Shown one piece after another: positions 27,156-37,126 of a DNA stretch of 56,244 nt. The first letter of the stretch is position 1; each line of letters starts with the position of its first letter. The DNA is from Brochothrix campestris FSL F6-1037 (GTDB lineage: Bacteria > Bacillota > Bacilli > Lactobacillales > Listeriaceae), in assembly GCF_000525915.1 (NCBI RefSeq), contig NZ_AODH01000016.1, forward strand, positions 1-56,244, written 5' to 3'. The notes beneath the pieces are model-generated. The model was given only the letters and a program-made list of their open reading frames with translations, was not told the origin of the DNA and did no database searches. The position numbers were made by a program, and so were the translations under genes.

Positions 27156-27684
27156 TTAGCCTCTTTTCGTATAGGGTAGTAAAACTTCATCGAGCTCAAC
27201 CTGTAAAGCAGTGTTGATTAAATTGGTCGCAATCATCATTGAACCGAAGGCCGTTAATAAGACGAATGTTTCAGTGCTATAGCGTGACCGTAAGCGAGCG
27301 ACTAAGGCAGGTGGTATATTGGCCGCATCAGCAACAAGGGTTTTACCGTAGGCAATTAAGTCGTTTTCTTCGTCTGTGAAAGCGAATGTGCTGAAATCAA
27401 TCGCTAAATCATCTAAAATCTTTTTAAAGAACATCGAACAAATTAAGCACTCATTCGTTGTCGAAATTGCATAACAGTAAAAGTTAGTCGCCCGTTCACC
27501 AATAAGAGCGGCGACTTCTCGTTGGAGAGGATACCAAGTCATTAAGGCCTCGAAGGCTGGGACAGAATGCAGTAGTGTTTTTTTTCATATTAGTGATGCG
27601 ACCATGTTGTTTAATCTGATCCTCGAAGGCTGCTTGTGCTTTCGGTGATGCTGTTTCATAAGTGAGTGGTGTAACATAAACCAT
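27156..27684 (-). pseudogene. AhpD/carboxymuconolactone decarboxylase-like protein, frameshifted
   Basis: The N-terminal piece starts at ATG 27684 (MVYVTPLTYETASPKAQAAF) and the larger C-terminal piece contains NECLICSMFFKKIL, a CxxC-like AhpD active-site region (Cys-Leu-Ile-Cys). They join if the eight-base T run at 27578-27585 is shortened to seven (TNMKKTLLHSVPAFEALMTW). AhpD-like proteins reduce peroxides or act as small alkylhydroperoxidases. The protein would have about 175 residues. It is the first gene of the operon that continues with the SDR and the ABC transporter. Confidence 0.75.
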
Positions 27685-27739
27685 GAATAGACAACCCCTT
27701 TGCTTTCGTTTATAATTATGAGAATATTCAACCATTTAA

Positions 27740-27768
27740 AGTATAGTAAACTTATCGGAATTAGTCAA
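27740..27768 (-). promoter_or_regulatory. Promoter of the AhpD-like/SDR/ABC transporter operon
   Basis: On the minus strand TTGACT (27763-27768) and TATACT (27740-27745) are exactly 17 bases apart, a good vegetative promoter. It lies in the 180-bp gap shared with the divergent flavin oxidase gene, so coregulation is possible. Confidence 0.75.
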
Positions 27769-27863
27769 TTTAAAATCGGGACTGTTTTGGTGAATGGTTA
27801 TCAATCCTCACTGACATAGTCGGATTTAGGTGCAGTTAAAATATTTTTTAGGAGGAGAACTAA

Positions 27864-29000
27864 ATGCATTATCAACATATTGTTATTGGGGCTGGTTCAA
27901 TGGGAATGGCAGCAGGCTATTTTTTAGCCAATCAAGGGAAAGAGGTACTGATGTTAGACGCCTTTAATCCACCACATGAACAGGGCAGTCACCATGGTGG
28001 AACACGTCTTATTCGTTATGCCTATGGTGAAGGGGTCGAATATGTTCCATTTGCTATCCGTGCCAGCGAGCTATGGCAGACCTTACAAGCCGAAACACCA
28101 CGAGAAATATTCAAGCAGACGGGTGTTCTCAATGTAGGTCGGAGCGATGGTGTATTTGTTAGAAATGTCTGCGAAAGTGCGAAGACGTTTGAGCTCCCAT
28201 TAGCTGTTTTAACGGCTGCAGAAGTTAATGAAAAATGGCCCGGGCTGACATTACCAGCGGATTTGTTAGGCTGTTTTGAACCGACGTCGGGGATTTTATT
28301 AGTAGAGGAGTGCATTGCAGCCTATCGTGAAGCGGCGCTCAAGGCAGGCGCTGAACTGCGTCTAAACAGTCGTGTCATCCGTATTAATCCGCAACAAGGC
28401 AATGAACCAGTTACGATTGAAACAGCTGATGGTGCCGTGTTTACGGCCGATGCAGTGATTGTTTCAGTCGGTGCTTGGGCAGGTGAGTTGTTACAACAAC
28501 TCGATTTAAAGTTACCTGTGACCCCGATTCGCAAGACGTTTGCATGGTATGAGGCAACTAATGATTTATATGACGAACAGTCATTTCCAGGCTTTGCGTT
28601 TGATTTGGGAGACTCAGCTTACTATGGTTTTCCGAGTGTGGCTGGTGCGGGACTCAAACTTGGTCGTCATGATGGTGGTTTACCGATTAATCCCGATGAA
28701 CCAAAACAAGCCTTTGGAACAGTTAAAGGTGACGAAGAAGAGTTAACCGAATTTTTAAGACGTTTTATGCCACAGGTAGGCGCTTTAAAAGAAGGGAAAA
28801 CCTGCATGTACACGATGACACCAGATGAAGATTTTGTGATTGATTTACATCCTACTTATCGAAATATAGCAATTGCGGCTGGTTTTTCGGGTCACGGTTT
28901 TAAGTTTGCTAGCGCAGTGGGAGAAATTGTCAGTGACCTTGTAACAAGAGGGGAAACAACACTCGATATTTCGCCATTTTCATTGGACCGCTTTCAATAA
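27864..29000 (+). CDS. solA: FAD-dependent N-methyl amino acid oxidase (SolA/monomeric sarcosine oxidase family)
   Basis: The 378-residue flavoprotein begins with the FAD-binding GAGSMGMAAGYFLA and has GGTRLIRYAYGEG, typical of MSOX/SolA enzymes. Near the C-terminus is EGKTCMYTMTPDEDFVIDLHP; the Cys corresponds to the residue that binds FAD covalently in this family, and GFSGHGFKFA follows. It would oxidise an N-methyl amino acid, producing formaldehyde and H2O2. The divergent operon has an AhpD-like protein and an amino-acid importer, which would fit that chemistry. GGAGGAGA precedes ATG. Confidence 0.85.
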   Translation: MHYQHIVIGAGSMGMAAGYFLANQGKEVLMLDAFNPPHEQGSHHGGTRLIRYAYGEGVEYVPFAIRASELWQTLQAETPREIFKQTGVLNVGRSDGVFVRNVCESAKTFELPLAVLTAAEVNEKWPGLTLPADLLGCFEPTSGILLVEECIAAYREAALKAGAELRLNSRVIRINPQQGNEPVTIETADGAVFTADAVIVSVGAWAGELLQQLDLKLPVTPIRKTFAWYEATNDLYDEQSFPGFAFDLGDSAYYGFPSVAGAGLKLGRHDGGLPINPDEPKQAFGTVKGDEEELTEFLRRFMPQVGALKEGKTCMYTMTPDEDFVIDLHPTYRNIAIAAGFSGHGFKFASAVGEIVSDLVTRGETTLDISPFSLDRFQ

Positions 29001-29011
29001 TATTAGACAGT

Positions 29012-29043
29012 AAAAGCCCCCTCTTTTTTGAGGAGGCTTTTAG
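29012..29043 (+). terminator. Terminator between solA and the MFS gene
   Basis: AAAAGCCCCCTC and GAGGAGGCTTTT form a stem with one mismatch around a T-rich loop. It is placed between convergent genes. Confidence 0.75.
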
Positions 29044-29076
29044 CAAATTGAAGAAAAGCGTTTGAGTAAGCGAAAC

Positions 29077-30275
29077 TCATTTTTTTTTGATAAACAAGAC
29101 AATGCCCCCACAAATAACAACGGCCAAAGCCATTGAACAAAAGGACAGGACATACGAACCTGACGCGAGTTGGATTAGAAATCCGAGGGTCATCGGAGCG
29201 ATGAAACCACCGATTGCCGATCCAGTATTAATTAAACCAATGGAAGAACCGATAATGGAGGAATCAAATAATTTATGGGGCCAACTGAACATGGCTGTAA
29301 AAGCAGTTGTCGAACAGAGGGAGAGTAAGAGGAGCAGTATCATTGAAAGTGCTAAGACCGAAGAGTACATGAAGCCGATTAAAAATAAGGCTGTTGCAAG
29401 ACAGAGGCAAACAATCAGTCGGCGCTCCTTGTTTGCGAAATAACGCGACATTAAGATACCGGCTAAAAAGGAGCCCAATGTTTGAAAAACAGCGTTACAA
29501 GCAAGTAACAAACCAATGGTGCCAATACTGAGTGAGAAGGTTGTTTTCAAATACGATGGGAGCCAGGAGACAATCCCATACAGTAAAAAATTAATGAGAA
29601 TCATCGCTAAAAAAAAGACGGATGACATTTTTATTGAGTAATATTGTCCGGTATTTTATGTTAGGTTTATTATTTTCAGTTTTTTGGGTGGTAGCATTTT
29701 TCGCTTTTCCCGGTAAAAAAAAGTGCGACACATACTGTGGCCATAAAAAAGAATGTGCCTAACAGAAGGTAAGCATAACGCCAATTGAGTGCGATTAAGT
29801 TAGCACCTAAAGTGAAGGCGAGAATCCCACCTAAACCAGCGGTAGCAATCATGAGCGATTGAATAAAAGTTCGTTGCTTTTTTGGAATATACTCACCAAT
29901 CGCACGCGAACAGCCTGGCGGATAACCGCCATGTCCAACGCCTGCAAAAAAACGAAAGAGCATAAACATAAGTAAGTTACTCACGAGTCCAAACAATAAG
30001 GCAAAAACTGTTGTTAAGCTCAGCGCGGTCAACAACACTGCCTTAGCGCCAAATTTATCAGCTAACCAGCCACTTGGGATTTGTGTTAACGAGTAACTTA
30101 AGAAGAAGGCAGACATGATGAAACCTGCTTCAGTTGAACTGAGTTGATATTCAGCAGAAATAGGAATGATAGCAGTAGAAATCATCGCTTTATCCATGTA
30201 AGCGATCGTATAACCAATCATTAATGTTACAATTAAACCAATTGTGCCATTCTCACGCTGTTCTTTTGTCAACAA
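29077..30275 (-). pseudogene. MFS transporter (ACS-like), two frameshifts
   Basis: Two open pieces form a 12-helix major facilitator of about 395 residues. The N-terminal half contains GYTIAYMDKAMISTA, SGWLADKFGAK and GVGHGGYPPG; the C-terminal half runs from about FLAMILINFLLYG to FIKKK. Two A/T runs are each one base too long: 29714-29721 and 29609-29616 (8, where 7 restores ALFLPGKA and NVIRLFLAMIL). The likely start is TTG at 30275, eight bases after GGGAGG; no ATG is suitable. It resembles the anion:cation symporter group that takes up organic acids or sugar acids. It is a close paralogue of the next gene. Confidence 0.8.
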
Positions 30276-30359
30276 AAAATCGCCTCCCTTAAAAGTATCG
30301 GTTATATTTATGGTGCTAATATACCTTATTTGATGACGAATGTAAATAGCTGTTTGTGT

Positions 30360-30391
30360 AAAAAAAGACATCTCTCGGTGAGAGATGTCCC
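30360..30391 (-). terminator. Terminator downstream of the second MFS gene
   Basis: GACATCTCTC and GAGAGATGTC form a perfect 10-bp stem with a 3-base loop; on the minus strand it is followed by a T run. It lies between the two MFS genes, so they are separate transcripts. GACTTTGTCTAC (30397-30408, minus) lies just before it. Confidence 0.9.
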
Positions 30392-30519
30392 AGACTGTAG
30401 ACAAAGTCGAATTAAACTGATTTTACTTTGAACGTTAGTTCAAGTGACTTCGGGTACAAGATGACGTGACTGCAGATAGAGTCTAAGAGACTTCATTTTC
30501 TTTCCAAGTTGTACGCTGT

Positions 30520-31723
30520 TTAATGAGCTGATGTTGCTTTAGGTCTAATAAATAAAATAATTATTGCTGACGCTAATATTGCCACTGCCATCGAAATAAA
30601 GGCTAAGAAAAAGGAACCAGAGGCAACTTCAATTAAGAAACCTAAGGTCATTGGTGCTAAGACACCTCCGACGGCCGAACCGGTATTAATTAAGCCAATA
30701 ACAGAACCGATGATCGATTCATCAAAGAGTTTATGAGGCCAGCTGAAAATCGATGTGAAGGCTGCGACTGAACAGGTTGTTAACAACAGCAAGAGAATCA
30801 TCGATACGACGAGTGATGTTGCGAGTATGAAACCGACTAAAAAGAGGGCAGAGGCAAGACAAAGTGTAACGATAAAGAGTCGTTCTCTTCCTAAAAAAAA
30901 ATTTTGAGAGGAGTAAGCCTGCACTGAATGAACCGACTGTTTGAAAGGCTGCGTTAATAGCTAGTAGGATGCCTAATGTGCTGATTGTCAGATCAAATTG
31001 TTGACTCATATAGGTCGGTAGCCAAGACATAATGCCGTACAATAAATAGTTGACGAGAATGAGGATGGAAAACAGTAATAAGACATTACGATTGGTCAAT
31101 AAGCTGACGTATTTAATCGGTGTTTTTTGTTTTGTTGCTGCGTTGGCGGGTTCTTTTCTAGGCAAAAAGAGAGCGGCCAAAATCGTAGCAATTAGGCAAA
31201 GTGAGCCTAATAAAAGATAGGCATAGCGCCAATTGACGGCAATTAAATTAGCACCTAAGGTAAAGGCCAGTATCCCACCGATTCCTGATGTCGAAAGCAT
31301 GAGTGATTGCACGAAGGTACGCTGTTTTTGATCAAAATTTTCGGTAATTGCACGTGAGGTAGCTGATGGGTAGCCACCTTGACCAACACCAGCTGAAAAA
31401 CGAATGAGCATAAAGATAAATAAATGACTAACAATCCCAAAAATGAAGGCAAACACGGTAATGAAACTGAGCGACGTTAGCAACACAATCTTTGAGCCAA
31501 ACTTATCAGCTAACCAACCACTCGGTATTTGAGTTAAGGCATAGCTGAGGAAAAAAGCTGACATAATCAAGCCTGTTTGGGATGATGAGAGATTGTACTG
31601 TTTCGCAATCGGAATCATTGCTGTCGAAATCAGTGATTTATCCATATAAGCCATTGTATACCCCATCATCAAGGTGATAATCAAGCCGAGATGACGTTTC
31701 TTATTCGCGGATGTTGTTTCCAT
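30520..31723 (-). pseudogene. MFS transporter (ACS-like), frameshifted; paralogue of the preceding MFS
   Basis: A 12-helix major facilitator of about 400 residues, starting METTSANKKRHLGLIITLMM with GGGAGGAGA-type sequence upstream. It shares GYT-x-AYMDK, SGWLADKFG and GG-x-APMTLGFLI with the neighbouring MFS gene, so the pair arose by tandem duplication. A nine-base run at 30893-30901 breaks the frame; eight bases restore LLLSKFFLGRERLFIVT. The substrate cannot be told; the family imports organic anions by proton symport. Confidence 0.82.
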
Positions 31724-31837
31724 GGGTGTCTCCTCCTAAGTATCGATGCTATTCCTGTCACTATATCCCACATTCACTCAGGAGTAAATATGTAAAAAGT
31801 CTTTTTATGCCGTGTCCTAATACCTATCAGCGGACAG

Positions 31838-31881
31838 TTAAAAACCGCGTAGTCGACAATGCGACTAAGCGGTTTTTTTAG
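31838..31881 (-). terminator. Terminator after rnjA
   Basis: AAAACCGC-x-TAGTCG and CGACTAAGCGGTTTT form a stem with a short loop and a run of A/T on both sides. It ends the rpoY-rnjA transcript on the minus strand. Confidence 0.85.
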
Positions 31882-31882
31882 T

Positions 31883-33559
31883 TTATTTATCATACTCCAT
31901 AATAACAGGCAATAACATCGGACGACGTTTTGTCTTGTCATAGAAGTAAGGGTTTAACGTATCAATCACGAGTGATTTAATATCATGACGAGTGATTTCC
32001 TTGCTGCCATTCATCGCTTTTTGTAAGCGACGTGTAATCAAGGATTGCGCATCATTAATTAATGAGCCAGATTCACGCATATAGACAAAGCCACGAGAGA
32101 TAATGTCAGGACCAGACATTACGCGTTGGTTTTTAAAGTCAACGGTTGTTACGACTAACACAATCCCATCTTCGGATAAGATACGACGATCACGAAGCAC
32201 AATGCTACCGATATCACCAACACCTTTTCCATCAACATAAATTGTACCTGAAGGGACACGACCGGCAATACGTGCAGAGTCTTGTGTTAAGGCAAGCACA
32301 TCACCATTGCCACAAATAAAGGTGTTATCGGCAGGGACATCACAGTTGATGGCTGTTTGTTGATGGCTCTTAAGCATGCGGTATTCACCGTGAATTGGCA
32401 TGAAATACTTAGGCTGCATTAAACGAAGCATCAGTTTTTGTTCTTCCATTCCACCGTGACCAGAGGTATGAATGTTATTCAATTTACCATGAATAACATC
32501 AGCACCGGCTTGATAGAGACGGTTGATTGTTTTGTTGATGCCCACCGTATTACCTGGAATCGGTGATGAAGAGAAAACAACCGTATCGCCTGGTTGTATT
32601 TGAATTTGACGATGCGTTCCGTTGGCGATACGTGATAACGCAGCCATCGGTTCACCTTGCGAACCAGTACATAAAATACAAACTTGATTAGCTGGTAGAC
32701 GCTTAATTTGGTGTGCATCGATAAAGGTGTTTTTCGGTGCGGCAATGTAACCTAATTCTTGACCGATTTCTAAAGCAGACTCCATACTACGGCCAAAGAC
32801 AGCGATTTTACGTCCTTTTTCAACGGCAGCTTCAACAACTTGTTGCACACGGTGCATGTTGGAAGCGAAGGTTGCAAAGATAATCCGCCCATCAACTGTT
32901 TCGAAAATATCTTTGATGCTATTCCCCACGATTTTTTCTGACATCGTGAATTTAGGAACAGTTGCATTTGTACTATCTGCAAGAAGGCATAAGACGCCTT
33001 CTTTACCAAGTTCAGCCATCTTCGTAATGTTAGCTGGTTGACCAACGGGGGTGAAGTCAAACTTGAAATCGCCCGTTTCAACAATATTACCTGAAGGTGT
33101 TTTTACAACAATCCCAAACGCATCAGGGATACTGTGCGTTGTTCGGTAAAACGAAACGCTTGTTTTACGGAATTTAAAGACATCGTCTTCGTTGAATTCA
33201 ATCAATTCAGCAGTACGTAACAAACCATGTTCTTCTAATTTGTTACGAATTAAGCCGAGTGCTAATTTTGTTGCATAAATTGGTAAGTTAACTTGTTTAA
33301 GTAAGAACGGAATACCACCGATATGATCTTCGTGACCATGGGTAATAAACACGCCTTTAATTTTATCCGCATTTTCAATCAAGTAAGTGTAATCAGGGAT
33401 AACGTAATCAATGCCCAACAAATCATCCTCTGGAAACTTCACGCCTGCGTCAATTACGATGATTTCATCTTGGAATTGCACACAGTACATGTTTTTACCG
33501 ATTTCTCCTAAGCCACCTAGGGCAAAGACTGCAGTCTCGTTATTTTTTACAAGTTTCAT
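31883..33559 (-). CDS. rnjA: Ribonuclease J1
   Basis: RNase J1 is a 5'-3' exoribonuclease and endonuclease central to mRNA decay. The 558-residue protein has the metallo-beta-lactamase motif [10 protein letters not shown] (His74, His76, Asp78, His79), a beta-CASP domain ([24 protein letters not shown]) and HTSGHGG plus the C-terminal domain. It lies about 34 bp after rpoY, the order found in Bacillus and Listeria. Confidence 0.96.
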   Translation of the reverse strand: MKLVKNNETAVFALGGLGEIGKNMYCVQFQDEIIVIDAGVKFPEDDLLGIDYVIPDYTYLIENADKIKGVFITHGHEDHIGGIPFLLKQVNLPIYATKLALGLIRNKLEEHGLLRTAELIEFNEDDVFKFRKTSVSFYRTTHSIPDAFGIVVKTPSGNIVETGDFKFDFTPVGQPANITKMAELGKEGVLCLLADSTNATVPKFTMSEKIVGNSIKDIFETVDGRIIFATFASNMHRVQQVVEAAVEKGRKIAVFGRSMESALEIGQELGYIAAPKNTFIDAHQIKRLPANQVCILCTGSQGEPMAALSRIANGTHRQIQIQPGDTVVFSSSPIPGNTVGINKTINRLYQAGADVIHGKLNNIHTSGHGGMEEQKLMLRLMQPKYFMPIHGEYRMLKSHQQTAINCDVPADNTFICGNGDVLALTQDSARIAGRVPSGTIYVDGKGVGDIGSIVLRDRRILSEDGIVLVVTTVDFKNQRVMSGPDIISRGFVYMRESGSLINDAQSLITRRLQKAMNGSKEITRHDIKSLVIDTLNPYFYDKTKRRPMLLPVIMEYDK

Positions 33560-33593
33560 ACGAAGTTAAATTTCCTCTAACTTAAAGTCAGGA

Positions 33594-33776
33594 TCATTTT
33601 TTTTCGTATGCGATTTGGGCATCTCGCATAAGTTCAATGAATTCGATGTTAAAACCACGGTTAGTTAATTTTTTGCGAACATCTTCAACTGAAGAAGCCT
33701 CAATCATTAAGCTTTTTGTGTTTTCGCGTAACGGTGTTTCAATCATGTTTTCTTGGTAAAATACTTTGTATATCAT
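33594..33776 (-). CDS. rpoY: RNA polymerase epsilon subunit RpoY (YkzG)
   Basis: The 60-residue protein begins MIYKVFYQENMIETPLRENT and contains VRKKLTNRGFNIEFIE, closely matching the RpoY/DUF1447 family. RpoY binds RNA polymerase near the beta-prime jaw. The AAAGGAG site precedes ATG. It is the first gene of rpoY-rnjA. Confidence 0.93.
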   Translation of the reverse strand: MIYKVFYQENMIETPLRENTKSLMIEASSVEDVRKKLTNRGFNIEFIELMRDAQIAYEKK

Positions 33777-34224
33777 GTAAAATTTCTCCTTTTTCTCTAT
33801 GAAATATATTTTATGAGGTAAACCTCTAAACTCTAATGTTAAAACTTGCAGGATAGACTTATTAGTTTAGGCGTATAATGAATTAAACATCACCTAGTGG
33901 GATGCTCGATTATATGTTTTGCAACATGAACAACTGCGAGTAAAAGGCTTTTTGCATAAAAACCATTTTACACAGCTGTGATATCACAACAAGGTCAACG
34001 CATATGTAATAAGTGTTTACAATATATCCGAACAAATCTTCTATAATCAGTTTACCATAAAATACGTTGGCACACTAATAAATAATTCACTTTCAACGAA
34101 TTTAGCTAAATTTGCTAATAAATCCTCAAGGATGAGTGATTGATAGAAGAGAAACGTTACTGTTCGTGGTATAATTGCATGTATTAAGTTTAAAAATAGC
34201 AGCAAGAAGGAGTTTGGAATAATA
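33777..34224. other. 448-bp intergenic region between rpoY and the HAD gene
   Basis: This AT-rich divergent gap holds the upstream regions of rpoY-rnjA and the HAD gene. TATAAT occurs at about 34171-34176 on the plus strand and at 33911-33916 on the minus strand, but neither has a convincing -35 at 16-18 bases. A small inverted repeat (ATGTTTTGCAACAT) lies at about 33915-33930. I see no coding sequence or known RNA motif. Confidence 0.5.
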
Positions 34225-34996
34225 ATGACAAAAATCGTTTTCTTTGATGTAGATGGCACGCTGTTTGATTCTCAAAATAAGATCCCGCAATCAACGAAAA
34301 ATAGCATTGCGGCACTGCAACAACAAGGCATAAAAGTTGCAATCGCTACTGGACGATCACCTTTTAATGTGACCGCAATTAGCGAAGAGCTCGAAGTCGA
34401 TACAGTGATTTGTTATAATGGTCAATACGTTATGCATGAGGGTGAGGTTATTTACCGTAACCCAATGCCGTTGGGAGAATTGAAACAGCTGCAAGCGTTA
34501 ACGGATGCGAATAATCATGCGCTTGTTTACGCGGGTTCTGAGACACTGGCATTTGATGAGGTTAATAATCTAGATGTACTAGACGCTCTTGGGTCTGTTA
34601 ATATCACCTATCCGAAGGTTATCCCTAATTTCACAGAATCAAATGATATTTATCAAATGCTTGTGTTTGCTGATCAACGTTACGATACAAGTTACAATGA
34701 GGCATTTGCCAACTATAAATTTGTCCGCTGGCATGAGCAATCGATGGATGTCATCCCAGCTAATGGCTCAAAAGCTGATGGGATTCAGGCGTTGTTAGAA
34801 AAATTAGCGATTCCGCTTGAAAATACGTATGCATTCGGTGATGGGATGAATGATTATGAAATGCTCCAGTTAGTTGGACATGGGATTGCGATGGGGAATG
34901 GTAAAGAACCATTAAAAAAAAGTGGCCGATTATGTAACCGACCACGTAGATGAAGATGGGATTATGAAGGGGCTACGCCATTTTAAACTGATTTAA
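34225..34996 (+). CDS. HAD-superfamily phosphatase (Cof type), frameshift near the C-terminus
   Basis: The protein is a Cof-type HAD hydrolase: motif I FFDVDGTLFDS with nucleophile Asp9, motif II ATGRSP, motif III Lys in NGSKADGI, and motif IV FGDGMNDYEML. Such enzymes dephosphorylate sugar phosphates or FMN. An eight-base A run at 34914-34921 shifts the frame so that the end reads GRLCNRPRR. With seven bases it reads KKVADYVTDHVDEDGIMKGL and stops at 34996, the usual Cof ending (about 257 residues). AAGGAG precedes ATG. Confidence 0.88.
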
Positions 34997-35000
34997 CAGC

Positions 35001-35426
35001 TTAAACAATGGTGCTTGACTCTTTACGGTCCCATTTGACTGTGATTGAGACGCGTTGCTTGCTAATCTCTTCAGCAGCTTCGGTATAGCAACCGGTGATG
35101 CTAGTGAAATTAGACGCTAAAAAGCCAGCTTCCAAATTAAACGAATGTTCGGCATTTAAAGCAAATGCTTTTTTAACCGGTTCGCCTTCTAGGCGGAAAA
35201 CAATTGCATCTTTACTTTCTGACTTGACGTTAAGTCCGCCCCAACCAGCTTCAATAAAAAAAGCTTGTAGTTCAGGGATGCTACTGAATGTGAATTTTCT
35301 ACCTAAATTTTTGCCTAGTAAATAGAGCAAACTGTGCGATTCCTCCCCGAGAATATCAGGTAAAACAAAGTGTCGCATGAGCTCGTATCCGAGCTGTGGT
35401 GATGGGGATGTCATTGTATCAGTCAT
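35001..35426 (-). CDS. yslB: DUF2507 protein YslB
   Basis: The 141-residue protein matches the YslB family: GYELMRHFVLPDILGEE, LLYLLGKNLGRKF, and FNLEAGFLASNFTSITGCYTEA. The fold is V4R-like and the function is unknown. It is next to racE as in Bacillus and Listeria, but here it is divergent rather than in the same direction. GGAGCG lies upstream of ATG. Confidence 0.82.
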   Translation of the reverse strand: MTDTMTSPSPQLGYELMRHFVLPDILGEESHSLLYLLGKNLGRKFTFSSIPELQAFFIEAGWGGLNVKSESKDAIVFRLEGEPVKKAFALNAEHSFNLEAGFLASNFTSITGCYTEAAEEISKQRVSITVKWDRKESSTIV

Positions 35427-35583
35427 AATACGCTCCTTTCATTCGTTATCCATTATAAACTATTGCTGTCTAAATAGAAAATAGAAATAGTATCGGCAGT
35501 TGAAAAAGGTAAAAATCCCGCTGTGAGTGAACAACGGCTTTTCCGAAGAAAACCATCCTAATAAAAAATTGGAGCGAAAAAAT

Positions 35584-36395
35584 ATGAATCAACCAATTGG
35601 CGTTATCGATTCAGGTGTTGGAGGCTTAACTGTTGCAAAAGAAATTATGCGTCAGTTACCCAATGAAAACATCTGTTACTTAGGTGATACTTTACGTTGT
35701 CCATATGGGCCGCGTGATCCAGAGCAAGTACGTAAATTCACGATGGATATGACACAGTTTTTGTTAACACATAATATTAAGTTGCTCGTGATTGCTTGCA
35801 ACACAGCAACGGCAGCAGCCTTACATTATATTCGTGACAATGTGGATATTCCGGTCGTTGGTGTCATCCAACCAGGAGCACGTGCTGCAATTAAAGCAAC
35901 AAAAAACAGTCAAGTCGGTGTCATTGGCACTGAAGGAACGATTAAAAGTGATGCCTATACGAACGCCTTGAGCTTATTAAATCATCAGGTGGCCGTTAAA
36001 TCATTAGCCTGTCCCAAATTTGCCCCACTCGTCGAAAGTTCAGAGTACAAAGGGTCGGTCGCAAAAAAAAGTGGTGGCTCAATCGTTACGCCCGTTTAAA
36101 AACAGTGGTATTGATACCTTTGTACTCGGTTGTACACATTATCCATTGTTACAACCTATCATTGAAAATGTGCTAGGCCCGCGAGTGAAGGTGATTAATC
36201 CAGGACTTGAAACAGCGAGTGAAGTCAGTATGTTACTTGATTATTTCACGTTGCGCAATGTATCAGATGAACCGCAACAGCATCGTTTTTTTTACGACGG
36301 GTTCTCCCAAAATATTTGGAGGCATCGCTTCCGACTGGTTAGGCTTACCACAAATGGTCGTCGAGTTTGCAAAAATCGGTCAAGAAAGGAAATAA
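35584..36395 (+). pseudogene. racE: Glutamate racemase, two frameshifts
   Basis: Glutamate racemase makes D-glutamate for peptidoglycan. The protein starts [20 protein letters not shown] with catalytic Cys72 in ACNTATAA and the second Cys in LGCTHYPL. Runs of eight at 36063-36070 (A) and 36286-36293 (T) each break the frame; with seven bases they read [11 protein letters not shown] and [12 protein letters not shown]. The corrected product is about 270 residues, normal for RacE. The enzyme is generally essential, although dat could also supply D-glutamate, so sequencing error is the likely cause. The ATG at 35584 is preceded by GGAGCG. Confidence 0.88.
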
Positions 36396-36396
36396 T

Positions 36397-37005
36397 ATGA
36401 AAAAATTATTGATAGCAACCCATAATGAAGGGAAAGCCTTCGAATTCAAAGCGTTATTTGAAGATTATGGCATAACAATTGAAACCTTAAATGATTACCC
36501 AGAAATACCAGAAATTGAGGAAACAGGTAAGACCTTCAAAGAAAATGCCGCTTTAAAAGCAGAAGCAATTGCGAATTTAACAAATCAAATGGTTATTAGT
36601 GATGATTCTGGGCTAAGTGTAGATGCTCTTGATGGGGCACCTGGTGTCTATTCTGCTCGCTATGCGGGTGAACCGAAGAGCGATGCGAATAATAATGCCA
36701 AGCTGATAGCTGAACTTGCTAAAACAGGCACGACTAATCGAACAGCAAAATTCCACTGCACGATAGCTGTCGCTGTTCCTGATGAAGCAACTCGTTTTTA
36801 TGAAGGTGAAATCGCAGGTGTAATAACGAAAAAAGCAATCGGTACAGCGGGATTTGGTTACGATCCTTATTTCTATGTGCCATCAATTGGTAAAACGACA
36901 GCTCAAATGACGATGAGTGAAAAAAATCTAATCAGTCACCGTGGCAACGCCATTAAACAATTAGCACTTGATTTGCCAAACTTGATTGCCTTAGTATCAA
37001 AATAA
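36397..37005 (+). CDS. rdgB: Non-canonical purine NTP pyrophosphatase (XTP/dITP), RdgB/HAM1 family
   Basis: This enzyme removes dITP, XTP and similar bases from the nucleotide pool. The 202-residue protein has [11 protein letters not shown] at the start, [24 protein letters not shown], and [10 protein letters not shown] plus [10 protein letters not shown] at the end. The ATG at 36397 follows the racE stop by one base. In Bacillus rph lies between the racE region and rdgB; it is missing here. Confidence 0.95.
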   Translation: MKKLLIATHNEGKAFEFKALFEDYGITIETLNDYPEIPEIEETGKTFKENAALKAEAIANLTNQMVISDDSGLSVDALDGAPGVYSARYAGEPKSDANNNAKLIAELAKTGTTNRTAKFHCTIAVAVPDEATRFYEGEIAGVITKKAIGTAGFGYDPYFYVPSIGKTTAQMTMSEKNLISHRGNAIKQLALDLPNLIALVSK

Positions 37006-37126
37006 CTAGAGTATCGTGGGTCTGAAAATTATATTTATCACTTTTTTGTAATTAAATAACTAGTCAAAATCGAAAAATCATGCGACAATGTATTTAATAT
37101 AAGTAAGAAGAGAAGGGAAGCACAGG

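Noticed and set aside
36063-36293. Programmed ribosomal frameshifting in racE
   Set aside because: Both sites need loss of one base from an eight-base run, as do unrelated genes nearby, and there is no stimulatory Shine-Dalgarno or hairpin pattern. Sequencing error is simpler.
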